A stretch of DNA of 64,000 bases from Diphasiastrum complanatum (lineage: Eukaryota > Streptophyta > Lycopodiopsida > Lycopodiales > Lycopodiaceae), in the NCBI GenBank assembly GCA_029204225.1, contig CM055093.1, forward strand, positions 17,571,041 to 17,635,040, read 5' to 3'. Numbering within the stretch: position 1 is the first letter of the stretch; each line of letters begins with the position of its first letter. The position numbers were made by a program, and so were the translations under genes. Of this stretch, positions 9,831-21,600 are shown one piece after another. The notes under the pieces are model-generated. The model did not search any database. It saw only the letters and a program-made list of their open reading frames with translations, and was not told the origin of the DNA.

Positions 9831-12311
9831 AAAAAAAATACAATGATAATAGAAACGGTTAGCGAAACAGGTTGAATTCCTAAACCTCATCACAAATAAA
9901 TCTTGCACTTACAAAGTCTTAGAATTCTAATCTGTCTGATAAAGGTGTCTAAGACAACTGTACTCTCTCATTAGCCATGAATTCAAGAGTTCTGATCAGA
10001 TCATTACTTCAAGTTTATATATCAAAACTGATATATAAACTTGAATAATTTAGACAGTACATCACACAGTTAGACGAGATCACTATGCAAGAAGTAGTGA
10101 TTAGAAGGCTCTTGGCCAATTATTTAATGAACATGTAGAAGTACAATAATATGTAAATCAAAATTAGATCTAAACAGTACTCCCATGAATTTGTGCTTGG
10201 CTACTTGTGTGTTTTGCTCATCCAGCTACAGCCTCTTATATGTACAAGCTAATATGAGTTAGCTAAGATTGAATCTAATCTTGACTCATACAAAGAATTA
10301 CAAGAAACTATTATTCTGTTAGGAGTTTCCATCAATCGTGAAAGTAACAGATCGTGCCCTAGGTCGATTTCAGCCACAGTTCAAAATCAATTACAGTATC
10401 AGGTCGATATAAAATCAAGGGTCAAAATAAGATAAGTCAAATCTTTTATTTTGACCCTAGAACTCAATTTGAAGGTCGATCCAAGCCAAGGATCAACATT
10501 TTGATCCAATTCGACTTTGTCCAAGGTCCATTCAATTTCTAACCTAAACTGGAAAAAACTCTGTTTTTGCAGTTTTTGAAATGGATTTCGACCTGCTTGC
10601 CTTCACGTAGATAGCCACACTTTGCATGGCTTGAATCCTCCAATACTAACATGGACAGATTTACCTCAAATCCAAAATTGTCGTTGTGCAAAATGAAATT
10701 TGTGCACATCTAATAAAACATTCTAAAGATTTAAATCAGTAATGGTGACATAATCGTGTATGGTTGAACGAAAGGTCGAACTAGACCATTTTTCACAGTT
10801 CCTTGTAAGTTCTTCAAATGTATTACAATCTGTTGTCCTTGTTTAAATCACTTTTCCAACCTGAAATATAGATGTCGTGTTATTTCCCAAAATGCAACCT
10901 CTGAAATTTGAAAATCTTTGCAAGTTTCAAAGGACTCACTAATATCTCATGATATTTGTTTCTAGTTACTTCACTTCAAATCAAGCACACCAGTGTCTTA
11001 GGAAGAGAACGTGATAGCAAAGATCATCAAGTACTACAAAAACTTACAAATAATCAATGGAGAACGTAAGTCCCCCACCAAGTTTCTCACCAAAAAGCTG
11101 GTTTCTGATCCAATGTAATGTGCATACTATAGGAAAAAATCCATGAACTTAACATGGTAACAACATGAATAAATGAATCAGTATGAAAAATATTTGTAAC
11201 ATAAAAATTTAATATCATAATCACTAAATAATGGAAATATGACATATTTTATAAGTGTACATATAAGGATTTCTATAGAACATAGTCTTTAGGTTTGAAA
11301 GTTTTTAATTTCTTTTGCCATTTATAGATCCTAGCTTTTCCAAGTTCCCGCCCAGTTACAACTATGGTTAGCTTGCCATTTTCTAACATCTTCATTTCCA
11401 AATATAGTTAATTATGGAAATGGTTTTTACTATTATTGATTCCAAAATAGCATGTCTTTATTAAATGATCAAAATCATAAGCTTGTGCGAAAAAGCCAAC
11501 TATAGATTTATCTTATGTCTCCATGGGATTCCGAAGGTTACATCAACTACCCCAATATAACCGACCAAGAATTTAATGTATCCTCATATTCATGAATAAG
11601 CATTGAATAGACATTTACCTAGAGGCCTCAATTAAGGATTATGTGTAGCAAAACTAACCCCCAAGTCATTTGTCACTCGATGTACAGCCATGGAGAGAGC
11701 TTGCTCACCTTTGTGTAAGCCCACATGCCAATATGGTTTTTGACTCAAGTATGTTGATTCGCGCTCCCTTTTTCCTATTTCGGTTGCTTTTATTGAACTT
11801 TGAAAGGACACTTGTTAAAGATGTGGCCTTTATCTCCACATTTAAAAAAATTTCTTGCCTACATTTGTCCAAATTCCGTAGTTAAATTGTTTCTTTTTCT
11901 TCTTCATATACAACAACCTTGATTACTTAAAATTATGCTCCTTATCTTTATCGTTGATTTTCCATCCTTTTGGCAATAAAAGCAATATGTTGTAGAAATG
12001 AAGATATCAAATTCATCATGAATTGAGAAATTCAAACTTCTATAGATCTTTATTTGTTGTTTCTTAGTCATCCTTGCACCCAGAAGTCTGTATCTTTAGT
12101 AGAATACTCCAAAATTGAATCAGATAACCAATACTACTAACTTCTTTAAATTGAAAAAATGCACTAAGATATGTCACCTAAATTCTCTTCTTAAATAATG
12201 AGCTTGATTCTAAACTTTGAAATCCTTCCAAGTAAAAGCACCTTCACGTTTGGATTTTGTAGGCAACCCACCATATTGGCACGCTCTTTTCCAAATTCAA
12301 AGTGGTGAATC
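9831..12311. other. long spacer, no gene seen
   Basis: AT-rich sequence. The frames are short and lack motifs on either strand, and no LTR, tRNA or tandem array was recognised. It may contain old decayed repeats not visible by eye. Confidence 0.55.
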
Positions 12312-12459
12312 AAGGGAGGGTTTGATCAGATTAGAGTATACCTGTTTCTAATGAAGTATCCTTGATCGACTCTCCTCCTATTTGTAGATGACCTATCCAC
12401 TTTTACATCAATAATGTTCCTAGTCTTCCTATGACTGCCTATTGCCCTCACGATTCGTT
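12312..12459 (-). pseudogene. out-of-frame 3' remnant of the MOS2-like locus
   Basis: Downstream of the stop, the minus strand stays similar to the second MOS2-like copy (compare about 49735-49845), for example GATAGGTCATCTACAA and CTTCATTAGAAACAG. In the family this is the charged linker before the last KOW domain. The parent sequence was therefore longer, and this copy lost the first KOW region by deletion and the last by divergence or truncation. Confidence 0.7.
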
Positions 12460-13329
12460 CTACCTGGATTCAGTAGGTTTTATATACTTCTTGGGATTCT
12501 CAGCCTGAGGAAGAGGCGTGGCACCTAACCCTTGCATGCCAGACCTTCTCACAAACTCAACCGGTGCTACAGCAACTTTGGAGTTGCGGCCTATCGGCAT
12601 GCCCTTCTTCCATCCCATGCCTCTTAGCAAAGCTTCCCCGAACTGTTCGATCGGCATCTGTTCATAGGCATCGAGAAGTGCCTCATCTGGAAGCAGCATC
12701 ATATCCTCTTTAAACCGCCGCTTCTCAATTTCTGCCAAGGAAGGTCTCTCTTCACCATGTTCTATCATCTTTGAATCATTTTTTCTCCTTCTTGAATCAT
12801 TTTCTGTCATCTTTGTATTGTTTTCTGTCATCTCTGAATCATTTTCTATCATTTTCGATCCTGACCTTGCAGATGCAAGGCCATCCATCTCAGAACCCCC
12901 ATCCGCCTGCCTTTCCCTAACACAAAGTCCATATTGAAAGCCTTCTTTCGGCCCTGCAATTAGGGTTTCCACAAAAACCCAATCCTCACTATCAAGTATC
13001 AAATTCTTCATCCATTTGTGTGGCTGCCATGTATCTTCCAGTTTCGGAATCACCTTCACCTCATCATTGCTCTTGGAACTCGTCGAGACAACACCCTGCT
13101 CGTCTATAGCAGTGACGTACTCGATCTCGGCGCCCTCTGCACCGTTTTGGTTGCCATTTTCGGTGGCGCTACGGCTCGCAGGCCTCTTTGGCCTGCTGGA
13201 CACACGGAATTTCATAGCCACAGCCTGCGCATACTTGCCTTCTCCTTCTCCTCCTGCTCCTCCTCCTGCTGCTGCAGCTTCTGACGATCCTCCCTCCGCC
13301 ATCGCCAATCCCTCTTCGTCTCCTTTCAT
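12460..13329 (-). CDS. MOS2/GPKOW-like G-patch protein, C-terminally truncated
   Basis: An intact 289-codon intronless frame. It has an Ala/Gly/Glu-rich N-terminus, a VSSRPKRPASRSA patch, a conserved EDTWQPHKWMKNL block (about residues 97-109), an acidic low-complexity stretch with repeats of the type KMTENDS (about 157-190), then PSLAEIEKRRFKEDMMLLPD and a G-patch-like domain (about 222-272) with QFGEALLRGMGWKKGMPIG and SGMQGLG. This is the layout of plant MOS2 and animal GPKOW, nuclear spliceosome-associated proteins. Full members continue with two KOW domains; here a stop follows 17 residues after the G-patch end. It could be a truncated gene or a young pseudogene. Met1 is supported only by the open frame; Met10 (13302) is an alternative because a TATA box lies about 25 bases upstream of Met1. 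Confidence 0.8.
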   Translation of the reverse strand: MKGDEEGLAMAEGGSSEAAAAGGGAGGEGEGKYAQAVAMKFRVSSRPKRPASRSATENGNQNGAEGAEIEYVTAIDEQGVVSTSSKSNDEVKVIPKLEDTWQPHKWMKNLILDSEDWVFVETLIAGPKEGFQYGLCVRERQADGGSEMDGLASARSGSKMIENDSEMTENNTKMTENDSRRRKNDSKMIEHGEERPSLAEIEKRRFKEDMMLLPDEALLDAYEQMPIEQFGEALLRGMGWKKGMPIGRNSKVAVAPVEFVRRSGMQGLGATPLPQAENPKKYIKPTESR

Positions 13330-13353
13330 GCTGCTTTTCGGTTTTCAGCTCAC

Positions 13354-13361
13354 TATTTATA
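13354..13361 (-). promoter_or_regulatory. TATA box of the MOS2-like ORF
   Basis: TATAAATA on the minus strand, about 25 bases before the first ATG. Plant transcription usually starts about 30 bases downstream, which would place the cap site at or just past Met1 and favours starting at Met10. Confidence 0.5.
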
Positions 13362-13435
13362 TGAGATTAAAAAGGGATTACTCCACGGGGTATTGTCTTT
13401 TTAATACTCATCCTTTTTGGGTTATAATAAAACCT

Positions 13436-13444
13436 AAACCCTAA
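13436..13444. promoter_or_regulatory. telobox AAACCCTAA
   Basis: The telobox motif, about 110 bases upstream of the MOS2-like ATG. It is common in promoters of plant housekeeping and RNA-machinery genes. Confidence 0.5.
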
Positions 13445-13966
13445 TATAATCTCTTCTTCATAGTATGTGAAAACTTTCTATGCAAATTTGCTCCTAGGTT
13501 GTCAATATAGAATTGACGATTTTTTTTGGGTTATCTACTAGTTATGAATTCGGTTATAAGTAGGTATCAGGAACCAATCCCATGTCCATGATTCTCAATA
13601 ACGATCAACTCTCTAGAAAAAAAAATCGGCCAAGTCCAAATATTGATTCTTGTTGATCATAACTTGGCTTATGTTATACCTCGGTCGAACATCAGTCTCC
13701 TACTCTTAATCTCTCCCACCAAAGCCCCTTTTGGTATGTTCACATGCGAGTTCAAGATGCCCTCATTTTTTGGATGAGTGTGTGAATGGCTTTCTACTTT
13801 TGGTTGCTAGGGTGGTTTTGCCCACATGGAGTCACCACATCTAGGAACCTAATCCTAGAGAAGGGTATGTAAGTTCAAATAATAGGGTATTAATAGTCCA
13901 AGTTCTAACATGTGCTAGCACATCCCAAAGCTTCTCTCCTCCTTTTTTTCGCATCTCAAAACCATT

Positions 13967-13968
<2 letters not shown>

Positions 13969-14014
<46 letters not shown>
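13969..14014. repeat. (CT)n microsatellite
   Basis: A pure CT run of about 46 bases. The 13446-13968 stretch before it holds no recognisable gene. Confidence 0.95.
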
Positions 14015-14016
<2 letters not shown>

Positions 14017-14030
14017 TCCTTTTACTTTCA

Positions 14031-14303
14031 TTCTTTTGTAGGCCTATAATTTCTTTTTTGCTTACTTGAATGCAAGATTTATGAAATCTTTAATTTCATG
14101 CCTTGTCTTCTTGCAATATCTACAAAAGAGCTTGGCATTGCTCTTTTGTGAATGAATAACGTCTACTTTTATGTTTCTTCTTTTGTAGGTTTGGCCTATA
14201 GTTTATTTTTTGCTTGCTTGAATGAAAGATTTATGGAGTCTTTAATTTCATGCCTTGTCTTCCTGTAAAATCTACAAAAGAGCTTGGCATTGCTCTTTGA
14301 TTT
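14031..14303. repeat. tandem duplication, about 147-bp period
   Basis: Two adjacent similar copies. Each begins TTCTTTTGTAGG and runs through GCTTGAATG, TTTAATTTCATGCCTTGTCT and CTACAAAAGAGCTTGGCATT. No coding sense. Confidence 0.85.
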
Positions 14304-14467
14304 GTGGTCACAAGTCCACCTTTGCTTACTTTGAGAAGAGAAAGAACTACGAGCAAGTGTGTGGCCCTTTTGCTTTTTCTTGGTTGCAGAGAGTTGTCAA
14401 GATGAGAGAAATTATTGGGCTTCCTCTTTATCTCTTCTTAACACAACATAGAAGTGACATTTTCTAG

Positions 14468-16087
14468 GGTCAGCAAAAATGATCGTGACAATTCATTATA
14501 GGAAGTTGGAAGGCTACTTAAAAAGGCCATGTAAAAATCACAATTATCGATAAGAGAGCCTATTATTGATAATTGATCCTTTAAGAATTTGATGTTATTG
14601 ACATAATTAGACATTAAAGAGCCTTATGACATCTTAAAGGCAAAACTTCTTTAATAAAGATGTGTTGTCACATCTTAAGTTTCAAACATATTGATCATAG
14701 TGTGCCATGCTTCCTTGGCTAATTGACACGTAATGTGGTGAAATCTAGTTGTCCTTAAGTTTGAGGGTGACGTAATGTGATATAATAGCCAAAACTATAA
14801 TATTCTATTTTCTCAAAAGAAATACTACAAATAATCAAATGATACAACTTGATGTAGCTCATATCTACCCGAAGTTTTTTACCAAGTGCCCCTCAACATC
14901 TTTATACACTTTCAATTTTTTCATACCTTGTGCAAGGACATGGCACAACATCCATGTTTTGCTCTTTTTCTTTTTCATAAGTTTATTATGAAAATTTTGC
15001 ATATGTTATAGATCTAAATTCAAGAAAATGTGCATACATGCCTTAAAAAAAATATGAAAGTCATGTACTAGATGAATTCAAATGACAAAACAAATAAGTT
15101 GATGCATCAAGTGCTTTTGAAATTCAATAATCAAGAAGGTGATGAGCTTTCTTAATGTTGATAGCTAACTAGATGTAGCTTTTTGGCCAAGACATAGATT
15201 GTATCATGCCAAGCATTTGACAAAAATACATATAGATTGATATTCCATAATGAAGACGGATGCATGCGTTTGAAAATGTACAATATTGCATGCTAAAGTG
15301 AAGGTAAATCATAGTGAACTTTGAATGTGTTTACAAATAATTACAAGAAAATTACCTCTCAACCATTAAACGACAAAGGTGGATGTAGTCAATCTATGAA
15401 ACTTTCCCCTAGTCAATACATCGTCTAAATGCATGTACCCTCATGTTAACTAAGCATGTAATGAGAAGTACAAAACATGGACTAAAGTATCGTCGACAAG
15501 AGTTACATTTATATGCACAACTTATTATCAATAAAGGAAGCAAAAAAATACACTATGCCCTCAAATATATCATCATGTCCATCACCAATTTAGAACCTTA
15601 AAATGCTTGCAAAATATGGAGTTTTCAGCCATCACCATAGACTTGTAACCATCGAGGTTCCATAATATAATAATCATTGGCAACAACCAAACTATTTAAA
15701 GTTTTTCATATCTTTCTATTTACCATAGTCTAAAAACATATTATAAGAATTAATATTCTTGCAATCCACGGTTGTGATTGCCCATTGCTCATTTTCCACC
15801 TCAGCCAAGGGTTTAAACATTCACTGAATGGTGTTCCAATTAAAACATCACAACAATCAAAAGCATCCACTTTGAACATTATACCCTAATGTCTTAGGCA
15901 AAAACTTAGCATCTAATTTCTCACACATACCAAGAATTCACATCGACTAGCATCTCAACCAATAGCTCAACATCTAATGGCACGCACACTGACACTCACA
16001 TTCACACACATACATCAAAATTTCATATCCAGAGTTCGCTTCAACACCTCCAATAACCCATAGTTAAGTTCATTGATGTCTTCTATA
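14468..16087. other. spacer, no gene seen
   Basis: AT-rich, no open frame of interest, no recognisable mobile-element motif. Confidence 0.55.
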
Positions 16088-16101
16088 GACAAGCTATAAT
16101 G

Positions 16102-16176
16102 CTTCTTGGTTTCCAAGGGGAGGCTCGAACTTGAGACCAAAGAAACTTTGGATGTCAAGCTAACCAACTAAGCCAT
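16102..16176 (-). mobile_element. very short tRNA-derived SINE, copy 2
   Basis: A 75-base insert flanked by the perfect 14-base repeat GACAAGCTATAATG (16088-16101 and 16177-16190). Read on the minus strand it begins ATGGCTTAGTTGG, matching a pol III A box (TGGCTTAGTTGG). It then carries the hairpin CCAAAG-TTT-CTTTGG, the B-box core GTTCGAGCC and a 3' hairpin CTTGG-AAA-CCAAG. Length and box spacing resemble a tRNA, but the 5' acceptor strand, a matching anticodon arm and CCA context are absent, so it is a retroposon rather than a working tRNA gene. Confidence 0.85.
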
Positions 16177-16240
16177 GACAAGCTATAATGGCAATTGCCA
16201 CTTTTCAAAGATCATCTGATGGTTCACCCACTAGCCTCTC

Positions 16241-16603
16241 CGTACTATAAAAGGGCCCGGGCACAGGCCATTATGCCCAATAAGGATTTCCATAAGTTTT
16301 TAGGCGAGGCCCAGAGGGGCCAAGCCTCAAATTTTCTGGGAAGGCAAACCGGGCAGAATGGCATGTGCCCGACGCCTTCCACTGTGTAATGGATACTTTG
16401 ACTTTTTTTTACATGTACATTTTGGAACGTAATGAGCAGTTTGACTTTTTTTACCAGTCTGACGCCACCACGTGGCAACCTGCGGCTGACGCCTCACACG
16501 CGGATTGGAAAGTGCACCAAATTTTTTCTTTATAAAACAAATGCCTATTCTACTTTTTAATATGTTCAAAAAGTGGGCAGAATAGGCACAAAGTATTCAT
16601 TAC
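16241..16603 (+). mobile_element. foldback (MITE-like) element, copy A
   Basis: About 363 bases closely matching the segment inside the MOS2 pseudogene at 48257-48620. The left part is a long hairpin: one arm runs from CGTACTAT through GGGCACAGGCCATTATGCCC, the other returns through CGGGCAGAATGGC. Its tip is AGGCGAGGCCCAGAGGGGCC. The right part is bounded by its own inverted pair GTAATGGATACTTTG (about 16386-16400) and CAAAGTATTCATTAC (about 16589-16603). There is no coding capacity. Confidence 0.75.
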
Positions 16604-18551
16604 TTACTTTTTCTCTTGATACCCCACTTGGACAAACCTTGTCACTAACATTACATTTAGACATAAAGATAGCCCGTCATGGCATAGATTAGCCATAAAA
16701 AAAAGGTGGTAATATATTTTATTGGGAATGTCCCCAACAAAAGGGCATACATTTTGTGGAAAATGTCTAAAACAATATTTTGTCACCAACATAATTCAGT
16801 GTTTATATATAAAAAATTCCCAACAAGAACAAGTTTTAAGCTACCCATAAAAGAGCCATAAAGTGGTTAAAATCTAGAATGCAAGAGATGCAAATAAACT
16901 CTTAATAAAAGCCATATGTTGTCTCAATTGAACTCAAGAGAGAGAGAGACCTTCCATATACTGCAATCCCATGACAAATGTTAGCTTACCCTTAAGTTGT
17001 GCATTTTAAGACATTGGCAAGTCATATGTTAGGCTGAATGCACAACGTCCTCTCCACATCGAAACTTGAAACTATATGATTGTGACAGATTTTAGGAGAG
17101 CATCTTAATCATGCTGATTAAGATGTGTCTACAAGCCAGTATCATTCAATGATCAACTGCATCATCCTTATGCCAAAACTCCTGTTTTCATTTTCCACAT
17201 GTGAACTATATTGATGTCAACATCGATGTGTGCTCATCTGTCTTGATTGCATCATTCATATCAAAACAATTTTGTTACATAATATAAACATAAATGTTCT
17301 TTAGATTAAGGATAGGTGGAGGAGTTCCTCCCTCCACCTTCAACAACTACTTAAAATCTTCTACCGAGATGGCTTGGCCTGTTTTAAGTTTTCTCTTGAA
17401 TGCCCTTTTCAGTGGTTAAAGAAGTCAACCTCCAAATAAGCAAAGAAAGGAGGTCTTCACCAGCATCCATTTAGTAAAGGAGGACAGGTTAGTTGAACTT
17501 TGATTAGCTTGGCAAGAACATTCTTGTAAGTTCTATTACTGCTTGTGGTTCCTCTTTGCTCTTTTGAGATCATTTAAAGAATGATATTCTTCTCAAATTG
17601 TCAAAGGGATTTTAACGCGAAGTAATTGAACTGCATAATATGTATCAACAAGAATATATCAAAGTGGTTAAGGTACTGCTCCCAAGAAAGCAGTTGTGGT
17701 TAATTTACCTGTGTCTCAAAGCTTCCCCAAATAACAAGTCATCACAAATTTTGTAAGGTAGGATGCAAGTATGATACTAAATACTATAAACACAGGCTCT
17801 TAAATCTTCCAATTGATGGTGTGTCATTGCTCGTTTAGGAAATCATTGGCCACAATGAGTCCATTTAAATGTGTAAGTTTAAAGCAACCATCCTCTTAAA
17901 AATGTTATGCTCTTTTTACATCGAGCATGAGATCTAAAAGCAAGAACTTTCATTTGTGATCCTAACAGAGCATGACATAAAGAGCTCATTAATCTTTTCT
18001 GGAAATCGACAAAAGTAGAGTGGAGTATGAGCTAAAGAATCAAAATGGACTCATTTAGAGGCCAACAACACAAGAAAATGTAGCATCTTTTGTACAGTGG
18101 GCAACTAGGCTCATATAGTTGCCAATTTGAAACAAATTGCCCATACTGAGAATTGACAACCTGTATACACATCTGGTAATAAAACAGATCCTCTGGGATG
18201 GAACTACAATCCAAAACCACCATGGGCTTTTTACATCCACTTCATAAACTTCAACAAAAACTTGATCCAGGGCAGTGATGGTGCTACCATAAGCATATTA
18301 CTGTTCTACATGGCAGCAATTATTTTACCAAAGGGTATGTTACTGCTGTGCGAACTCTACTACTAAATTCTCTCTCTGGGAAGTAAAAGCCAGCTTTTAC
18401 TTGTGGCTTCCTCAACATAATAGATTGCATGCGCATTACAGTCAAACTCTCTTTACACAATGAAAAACAAAAATGCACTTCAGCTTTTTTAACACAAAGT
18501 AGTCCTGACATTTCCCGTACTTTGGGACAGGCCTTTTCTGGAATGCTTAGA
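16604..18551. other. spacer downstream of RBM48, no gene seen
   Basis: No supported frame on either strand. A small GGTGGAGGA / TCCTCCCTCCACC palindrome lies near 17311-17334. RBM48 transcripts should end somewhere here (minus strand), but no clear polyadenylation signal stood out. Confidence 0.5.
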
Positions 18552-18692
18552 TCATATTCGCCTCCTGTTATCCTGCCGTTGCTTCTTGACAGCTGTTATG
18601 CCTTCTTCATTGTCAGTCACTCCGGGAATATATAGATGTTTCCGAAGAGCTTGCTGAGATTCAGAACCAGCTAGGGCCCCAGCATGAGAAAT
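18552..18692 (-). CDS. RBM48: RBM48 exon 7, terminal
   Basis: 141 bases from acceptor CTGTCAG| to TGA. Ends with the basic, nuclear-localisation-like KKQRQDNRRRI. Confidence 0.9.
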   Translation of the reverse strand: MSHAGALAGSESQQALRKHLYIPGVTDNEEGITAVKKQRQDNRRRI

Positions 18693-21600
18693 CTGACAGG
18701 AAAAATCAAATCAATCAGGGTTTCCACAAGAAAAAGGGATAGACCAAAAGTTGTGCTGTAACCTGTTCATATACACATACTTGAGGGCCAGAAATAGCCC
18801 TTACTATGGGGGAAATGAGCATGCTCTGAACAAAAGCTGGTTATATTTTACCTTCTCAAGCTTATCGCGTACATGTTGGACGGTGTCATTCATAGAACTT
18901 GATGGAAAGTACTGCAAAAAGTTTATGATGTTAACCATAAGCACAATTATTCTAAATATTCCATGCAATACCTTGCTATAAAAAACTTCAAGCATCATTT
19001 GGGGGGTTCTCAATAATATTCAAACTGAATATTCAACCTCGTGAATATTCAAGCACCACTCCCTGATCTTATATTAGAACAAATCCAGCCAGGAGGGAGA
19101 AATCAAAGACATTTTTCATTTTTAGACAAATGATACAGCTGAAAGACGGCATGACTTGCTTTCCAGAAGATTAAAAAAGACCTTGATAATCTCTCACTTC
19201 CCTCTCTCCCGTCCCTTTCTCTCTCCCCACAGATTGATTTCAAAAAACATATATCCGCGATAATATGCAAACATAACAAGAATGACAGGCAATGTTGAGC
19301 TTTATGAAGTCCATTCACAAAGTCTAAGACAATCGATTCCAGGCATAGTTCTGACTAGATGATACCACACTTGTACTGGCATCATGACATTCAAGGGTAT
19401 AGGTGCAGGTCACATCCAGTTTTCATAAAGGACATCATGACAAACCTTTGAAGTTAACATTGCCTCTCTCTTTTATGGTTTATAGGGTGCTGCCACTGGC
19501 ACCACTGTGATACGTGCATGGGCTTTGCATTTCTCAAAGGATAAACCTTTACAACGACTTGCATTCACACATTGTAGCTAGTAGCAACAGTTAAGTTTAT
19601 GGCAAGGTTGCAGCAAATCACGATTAGCTGGCAATCACGATTCGCGATTCGCAAATCCCAGGAAATCGCTATTCGCAGGGAGAGTCATGATGCAACAAAA
19701 ACAAAATTTCCCTTATATGCTGTTTTTTAGCACTGAGCAGTAGGGCCCACCGACAGCAAGGGACAAAAATTTCCAGATTTTTTGCGAGTTGGCAGATTGC
19801 GTTGGTTGAACATCTGACATGCATCTATTCGGCAATTTGGAGGCACTGTACACGGTGGCAACAGAGTTTGACCTGCACGGGGCGAGAAATCGGCAAAACA
19901 AACTTTTGGTAAGTTTACGCTTCTCTTTTTGCAACAAATAGATCGAGCACAACGCCCACATATAAGTTGAAAGTAGACATAATACCCTGGTCCCCTGGAA
20001 CCAGCCCTTTTGGGGTCAACTGGGAAAGAGGTGGGTGGCTAGGCGGTGGCGATGGGATCCCACGCGCGGCCCACAAGTGTGCACATTGCGCAAGTGAGTC
20101 TACTGGGCCCAATTGTTGCCGCTTTCTGTTGCCGACAAACTCTGACATGGTATCAGAGCCAAGTGGGGGTCCTATACAAGCAAGTGGGGGTGTACTTCAC
20201 CCTGTGCTCGCTTGAGTGGGGGTGTTCGAGGGTGCAAGCTACGCACAGGCGGCTGCTACCGTGAAAGGCACCAGAAGAGTGCATTTGTCCCATAAGTAAA
20301 TGGAGACTAAAACATCACCCACATATAAGTTGACAGTAGACATAATACCCTGGTCCCCTGGTACCAGCCCTGTTGGGGTCAAGTGGGAAAGAGGCGGGTG
20401 GCTAGGCGGTGGGGATGGGATCCCACGCACGGCCCGTACGTGTGCGCATTGCGCGAGTGAGTCTACTGGACCCGAGCTGCCTACAAACTCTGACAGCCAC
20501 ACATGCACAATCCTAAATGCAATGATCACCTAATCCCTGAAAATTGGAAGGCTAGGCTCTATACTCTGTAACAATGCGACAGATTTATCATAGAATACCA
20601 TAAAATCGTCTTTGAAAGTAGAATATAAAAAGAATCCTAATACAACTCTAATGACCCATCTATAGATGCATGCAAGTTGTCTCGTAAAGGAACAAGAACA
20701 GCCATGCACACACATACATGATTGCATGAATAACCCTTGAGCAACATTATGTTAGAATAACGGTGGAGACACACACATCCATGAAAAACTAATCAAGCTA
20801 TTAGAAAAGTACATGGTGAACCATCAACGATGCAAGAGGCACCAACATGAAGCAAGGCCACCAAAGGCAATATGAAGCAGTTTCCAACAAAGTACGTTGG
20901 TGATCTAGAAAAATACGAAGCAACGCAACCAAAGGCAATATAAAGCACTTTCCAACAGAGCACATTGATGATCAAGAAAAACATCATATGTCAAATGAGC
21001 ACTTGGATGGGAATCGCATGCAAGAATCAATAGCCTAGAACTCACTCCCCATCACAGTACAATTGTGTGCGGAAAATGCTTATCCCACAGTCTTGAACCG
21101 CATCTCATGGCAATCGCTAGCGTACAATATGGAACCCATCAACATAGATACGATCTACATGAGAAGATTGGCATGCTCAAATAGACAACGTTAGGAAGAT
21201 GTAAGTACTTGATTGTATATTCGGCAATTAGGACACATAAAAACATGTGTCACCTCCATGAAGGCTTCGATCCTTGGAAAGAGAGAATCTTCACATCAAA
21301 CCTTCAAAAGTGGACACACAAGCATGCATGCATATGGTAAAGCTTAAGGACTAGGAAAGGAAGGGAATCCTCTTGTCCTAACTCCTACAAACACTACAAA
21401 CCTGAATTGTGGCACTGGAGAAAACCAACAGGAGAAAGAACAAAAGAATTACAACAAGCTTGCCACTTGCGCCCTAGAAACTAGGTGCAATCTTCTTCCT
21501 TGCCATTCATTGGTTGCTCGGCACTTGGCAATGGGACATCATCCTAGAAGAAGCACAGGAAGCTGGAAGCAAAGTCCTCCTTCACTCCAAAGATCTCTAT

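Noticed and set aside
12460-13444. Plus-strand frames at 13016-13444 opposite the MOS2-like ORF
   Set aside because: Shadow frames; the minus strand carries the conserved G-patch text, TATA box and telobox.
16102-16176. Functional tRNA gene
   Set aside because: It has A- and B-box matches, but no complementary acceptor stem, and perfect flanking duplications show it is a retroposon.
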